DNA of 64,000 nucleotides from Betaproteobacteria bacterium (GTDB lineage: Bacteria > Bdellovibrionota_B > Oligoflexia > Silvanigrellales > Silvanigrellaceae). This document shows, piece by piece, positions 61,429 to 64,000 of the stretch. Position numbers and translations under genes: made by a program. The DNA lies in NCBI GenBank assembly GCA_016868315.1, contig VGHE01000003.1, positions 248,001 to 312,000 of the forward strand. Direction: 5' to 3'. How positions within the stretch are numbered: position 1 is the first letter of the stretch; each line of letters begins with the position of its first letter. Below the pieces are notes generated by a model. It saw nothing but the letters and a program-made list of their open reading frames with translations, was not told where the DNA came from and ran no database searches.

Positions 61429-63527
61429 GCGCTCTCATCTCCAGGTGAACTGTTTTTCTGATGGGCGTTTTGTTTGAGCGAAGAAAGAATACTGCTCAAC
61501 CGTGTGCCAGGCTGCGATAAACTCTGCCAATCCCCCTGCTCGACGAGCTGACCACCATCGAGAACAACGATGTGACGTGCCAGGCTCAAGTGCGCAAGCC
61601 TGTGTGTCGCCCAAATGATTGTGGTTGAGGAGCGCCAGCACCCACCAAATAACTCGCCGACAAGTTTATCTTCGGTTTCTGTATCAACAGCACTGAGAGG
61701 ATCATCAAGAACAACCAGCGGTCGTTTGGCATAAATTGCCCTTGCCAAACTGAGACGCTGTTTTTGACCGCCCGACAAATTCACCCCTCGTTCACCCAGC
61801 TCAGTCTTCAAACCATCAGGCAGTGTTTGAACATCCGTGCTCAACTGTGCGCGCTCCAGCGCGCGCACGATCTGTGCATCAAAATCTGGAGGAAACTCTC
61901 CATCGTTAAGATAAGTGAGTGGTACGTTCTCGCGCACGCTCGCCGCGGCAACAAAGGCTTCCTGCGGCACAAAAGTTTGCACGCGACGCAGTGCGGCGAG
62001 CCCTCGCTCACAGTGGATCGGGAAAATGAGCCTTGTTGAATGGCCATCAGCATCGACAGCATCACACTCAAGCAGTACCTCGCCTCGTGTGGGAGTGATT
62101 TCGCCCATAAGAGTCTGCAGCAGTAATGATTTTCCTGCACCAACAGGACCAACAATCGCCGAGAGATGCGCTGCAGGGAAGCGACAACTCACACCCTGCA
62201 AAGCAGGAGTCGCCACTCCTGGCCATTCCACCCAAACATCACGGAGATCGAACGAAATGTTCCTAATTTCATGAGCTGCATTGAGTTGTGCAGCAACATC
62301 ATCTGGCACAGAAAATCCGCGAGATGCGAACTCCTCCGCCTGAATTGGAGCAATAAAGATTGCCTCGAGCCGACGCGAACCCACCTGTGCCTCGGAAAAT
62401 ATACGCACAAACCAAGGAAGCGGATTGAGCTGCTGACCAAGAATGGATGAGAGCCAAATCGCCGCGAAGACTTGGCTTGCCGATTTGTCGAGATGAAACC
62501 AAAGAAAACCAGCAAAAACCCCAAGTGCAACCAACATCCACCAGGAGGTCGAAAGCCCGAATGAAGTGCTGTAATGAGCCTTCATTTTAAGATCCTGACG
62601 AAACTCCCTTTGGGCAGCAATGCGGATATCCCGCGCCATGTGCTGCGTCCAACCGAAGTAGCGCATCAGACGAGCAGCCTGAACCCATTCGGTGACCAGT
62701 GAAAGCCGCCGGTCACTGCGGCGCATAAGCTCGCCGTGAAGCTTCTGTCCGAGCCATGAAAAGAACAAAGAAACAGGAATCTGCAGGAGCAAAATCCCGA
62801 GAGCAACGAATGCTGCAGAACCCACAATTGTCCACATCACCGCGACAATCAGTGTGACACTCACAAACAACACGGGAAAATCAACCGCTGCATGCGCGAA
62901 AAATTCGGCCACATGACGCGCGTCAGTTTGCGCCACATTGACGATATCTCCGGTCGGGAAGCGTGCTTTGGCTTGACGCGACATGTTCAAAACAAAAGTA
63001 TTCAGCCAGCGGGCGAGAGTCGTCTGCACACGAAATACCACCAGCGTTTCGCGTTCAATTTTCTGAGCGTGCAGACTTGCAGCCAAAACGTTGAGCCCGA
63101 ATACGGCCAGGGCAATCAATACGCTCTGCTGCGCTATCTCCCACACACCGGCGGAGCCTGGAAGCCCCCCATTTTCGAATAACTCAAGAATACGAACAGC
63201 CAAGAGCGCCGCAATGATGGAACAAACAACGTCAACAATATGAATGGAAAACATTTTTAAGAGAGAGAGTCTCTCGGCCCGCGCAATAGTGCGCATGACT
63301 GAATGGCGCAGCTGCGGAAGAACAGCAAATACACCCTGTTCGTAGTTGTGCTTGTCCGTGAAAATCCGCTCTACCCAAATCATCTTGCGCAAGTGATGCT
63401 CTTCACCCGCTTCTGTTTTGAGAGTTCGAAGAAGTGGGTTAACATCAGAGAACATGAGCCGTTGCCATACGCCCCGAAAACTCCCGATGCCCTCGGGGAT
63501 ATGAAGGACGCTGCGGATGAATTTCAC
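61425..63527 (-). CDS. ABC exporter half, ABCC (MRP-like) N-terminal type
   Basis: A 700-aa half-transporter; GTG start at 63527 with AAGGAG 9 nt upstream. An N-terminal cytoplasmic region and six membrane helices carry motifs of the first MRP half (RFPTGDIVNVAQTDARHVAE, LFFSWLGQKLHGELMRRSDR). NBD (about 430-690): SAIVGPVGAGKSLLLQTLMG, signature NLSGGQKQRLSLARAIYA, Walker B PLVVLDDPLSAVDTETEDK. Here Asp replaces the catalytic Glu, as in NBD1 of eukaryotic ABCC proteins. The product should be the non-hydrolysing side of an asymmetric heterodimer with the 59578-61428 product. Substrate unknown. Its 5' end overlaps the divergent ORF at 63517. Confidence 0.92.
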   Translation of the reverse strand: MKFIRSVLHIPEGIGSFRGVWQRLMFSDVNPLLRTLKTEAGEEHHLRKMIWVERIFTDKHNYEQGVFAVLPQLRHSVMRTIARAERLSLLKMFSIHIVDVVCSIIAALLAVRILELFENGGLPGSAGVWEIAQQSVLIALAVFGLNVLAASLHAQKIERETLVVFRVQTTLARWLNTFVLNMSRQAKARFPTGDIVNVAQTDARHVAEFFAHAAVDFPVLFVSVTLIVAVMWTIVGSAAFVALGILLLQIPVSLFFSWLGQKLHGELMRRSDRRLSLVTEWVQAARLMRYFGWTQHMARDIRIAAQREFRQDLKMKAHYSTSFGLSTSWWMLVALGVFAGFLWFHLDKSASQVFAAIWLSSILGQQLNPLPWFVRIFSEAQVGSRRLEAIFIAPIQAEEFASRGFSVPDDVAAQLNAAHEIRNISFDLRDVWVEWPGVATPALQGVSCRFPAAHLSAIVGPVGAGKSLLLQTLMGEITPTRGEVLLECDAVDADGHSTRLIFPIHCERGLAALRRVQTFVPQEAFVAAASVRENVPLTYLNDGEFPPDFDAQIVRALERAQLSTDVQTLPDGLKTELGERGVNLSGGQKQRLSLARAIYAKRPLVVLDDPLSAVDTETEDKLVGELFGGCWRSSTTIIWATHRLAHLSLARHIVVLDGGQLVEQGDWQSLSQPGTRLSSILSSLKQNAHQKNSSPGDESA

Positions 63528-64000
63528 CTCTCTCGACTCCTTTTCTCAGCACGTTGCGGCGGTCATGTTACCGCTCTTTTCAAACTCGTCCACCGCAACT
63601 CGGGATTTGCACGACAATACCTGGTTGTTGTGGCAGCTTGCTTGGCTTTATCGAGATACGCATGTGGTTTCGCAGCCACTGGCGACATGCCTCAAAAACT
63701 TTGTTGCTGCTGATATCCCGTGCAGTGCAGCGAGTGACCGAATTCGCCACGCCTGGATGCAACAGATAGGCTACCCTGAAGCCTCAAGATTGGAGCCTGC
63801 GCCGGCATTTCATCCCGCGCATAAACTTCGCCTTTTACTTACAAAAATATTTCCTGAAGCACATTCACCCGAGACACAACTCTTACGATATCTCACTTCC
63901 ATCTCAGGAATGCCGGAGACTGAAGCCTCACTTCTCGTGCAGTGGCTCACCTCACCAGAGGCACGACTACACCTTCCCTTAACCCCTCCCCTGATGGCGG
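63517..64000 (+). CDS. Plus-strand ORF, 5' part only (runs off the right edge)
   Basis: From the ATG at 63517 a frame of 161 codons stays open to the window edge; it is absent from the track because unclosed. GAAGGA lies 8 nt upstream. Visible residues begin MNFTSLDSFSQHVAAVMLPL and are rich in Leu, Ala and Trp (WLLWQLAWLYRD), consistent with a helical soluble protein, but no family is recognised. It overlaps the divergent ABC gene start by 11 bp, which is unusual; a start at the second Met (63565) would avoid this. Length and codon use support a real gene. Confidence 0.55.
   Translation, partial: MNFTSLDSFSQHVAAVMLPLFSNSSTATRDLHDNTWLLWQLAWLYRDTHVVSQPLATCLKNFVAADIPCSAASDRIRHAWMQQIGYPEASRLEPAPAFHPAHKLRLLLTKIFPEAHSPETQLLRYLTSISGMPETEASLLVQWLTSPEARLHLPLTPPLMA

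Noticed and set aside
1-64000. CRISPR arrays, rRNA, tRNA, tmRNA, prophage or known defence systems
   Set aside because: No regularly spaced repeats, RNA-gene cores, phage structural genes or defence-gene motifs were seen.

Overview
The window looks like a chromosomal segment of a free-living Gram-negative bacterium. Support includes many lipoprotein and beta-barrel genes, a CHASE2/SpoIIE phosphatase, a PEGA-type Ser/Thr kinase, FHA-GGDEF and REC-GGDEF proteins, and an ABCC-type split exporter. That mix resembles Bdellovibrionota/Oligoflexia or neighbouring former deltaproteobacteria, but this placement is inference and no rRNA or tRNA marker is present. Genes are dense, on both strands, often with ATGA or short overlaps. 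Several well-supported starts are GTG.

Region 1 (1-6.0 kb, minus strand) is an acyl-CoA carboxylase operon: carboxyltransferase beta, an AtuA/DUF1446 protein, an enoyl-CoA hydratase and the biotin carboxylase alpha subunit, which runs off the left edge. This is a leucine/isovalerate (Liu) or acyclic terpene (Atu) type set. Region 2 (6.1-20.9 kb) is mostly housekeeping: pdxJ, a YdcF-like membrane protein, smc, a TM2/EamA/Cys-cluster operon, a trypsin-like lipoprotein, an exported ferrochelatase-like lipoprotein, DUF3025, a DUF503-like protein, a Prc-type protease and a thioredoxin-reductase-like ferredoxin-NADP reductase.

Region 3 (21.65-26.94 kb) is the clearest accessory segment. It has 21-bp terminal inverted repeats and flanking direct repeats. 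The N- and C-terminal stubs of an ISNCY-like transposase lie just inside the ends. The catalytic core is missing and about 4.7 kb of surface/secreted-protein genes sits in its place: a barrel protein, small decayed genes, an astacin-type lipoprotein and another lipoprotein. It resembles a mobile insertion cassette.

Region 4 (27-33 kb) holds a CHASE2-SpoIIE phosphatase and a cluster of three related secreted proteins (DUF4360-like), ending in a papain-family lipoprotein. A TGA replaces the tryptophan codon next to that protein's catalytic cysteine. Region 5 (33-39.8 kb) contains a LysA-nitroreductase fusion, a REC-GGDEF protein, aspartate kinase, an agmatinase and a hydrolase. Region 6 (39.8-53.1 kb) has a second papain-family protease, an acetyltransferase, a coiled-coil lipoprotein, an ADP-ribosylglycohydrolase homologue, a polar amino-acid ABC importer, a minus-strand group (cNMP-binding protein, mutM, a phosphomannose-isomerase-like protein, EamA) and hisIE.

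Region 7 (53.2-64 kb) is mostly minus strand. A split ABCC-like exporter and serA are followed by a signalling operon (FHA-GGDEF, lipoprotein, PEGA Ser/Thr kinase, SCP2-like protein). A plus-strand ORF runs off the right edge. All calls come from reading the sequence and from family knowledge; no database search was run.
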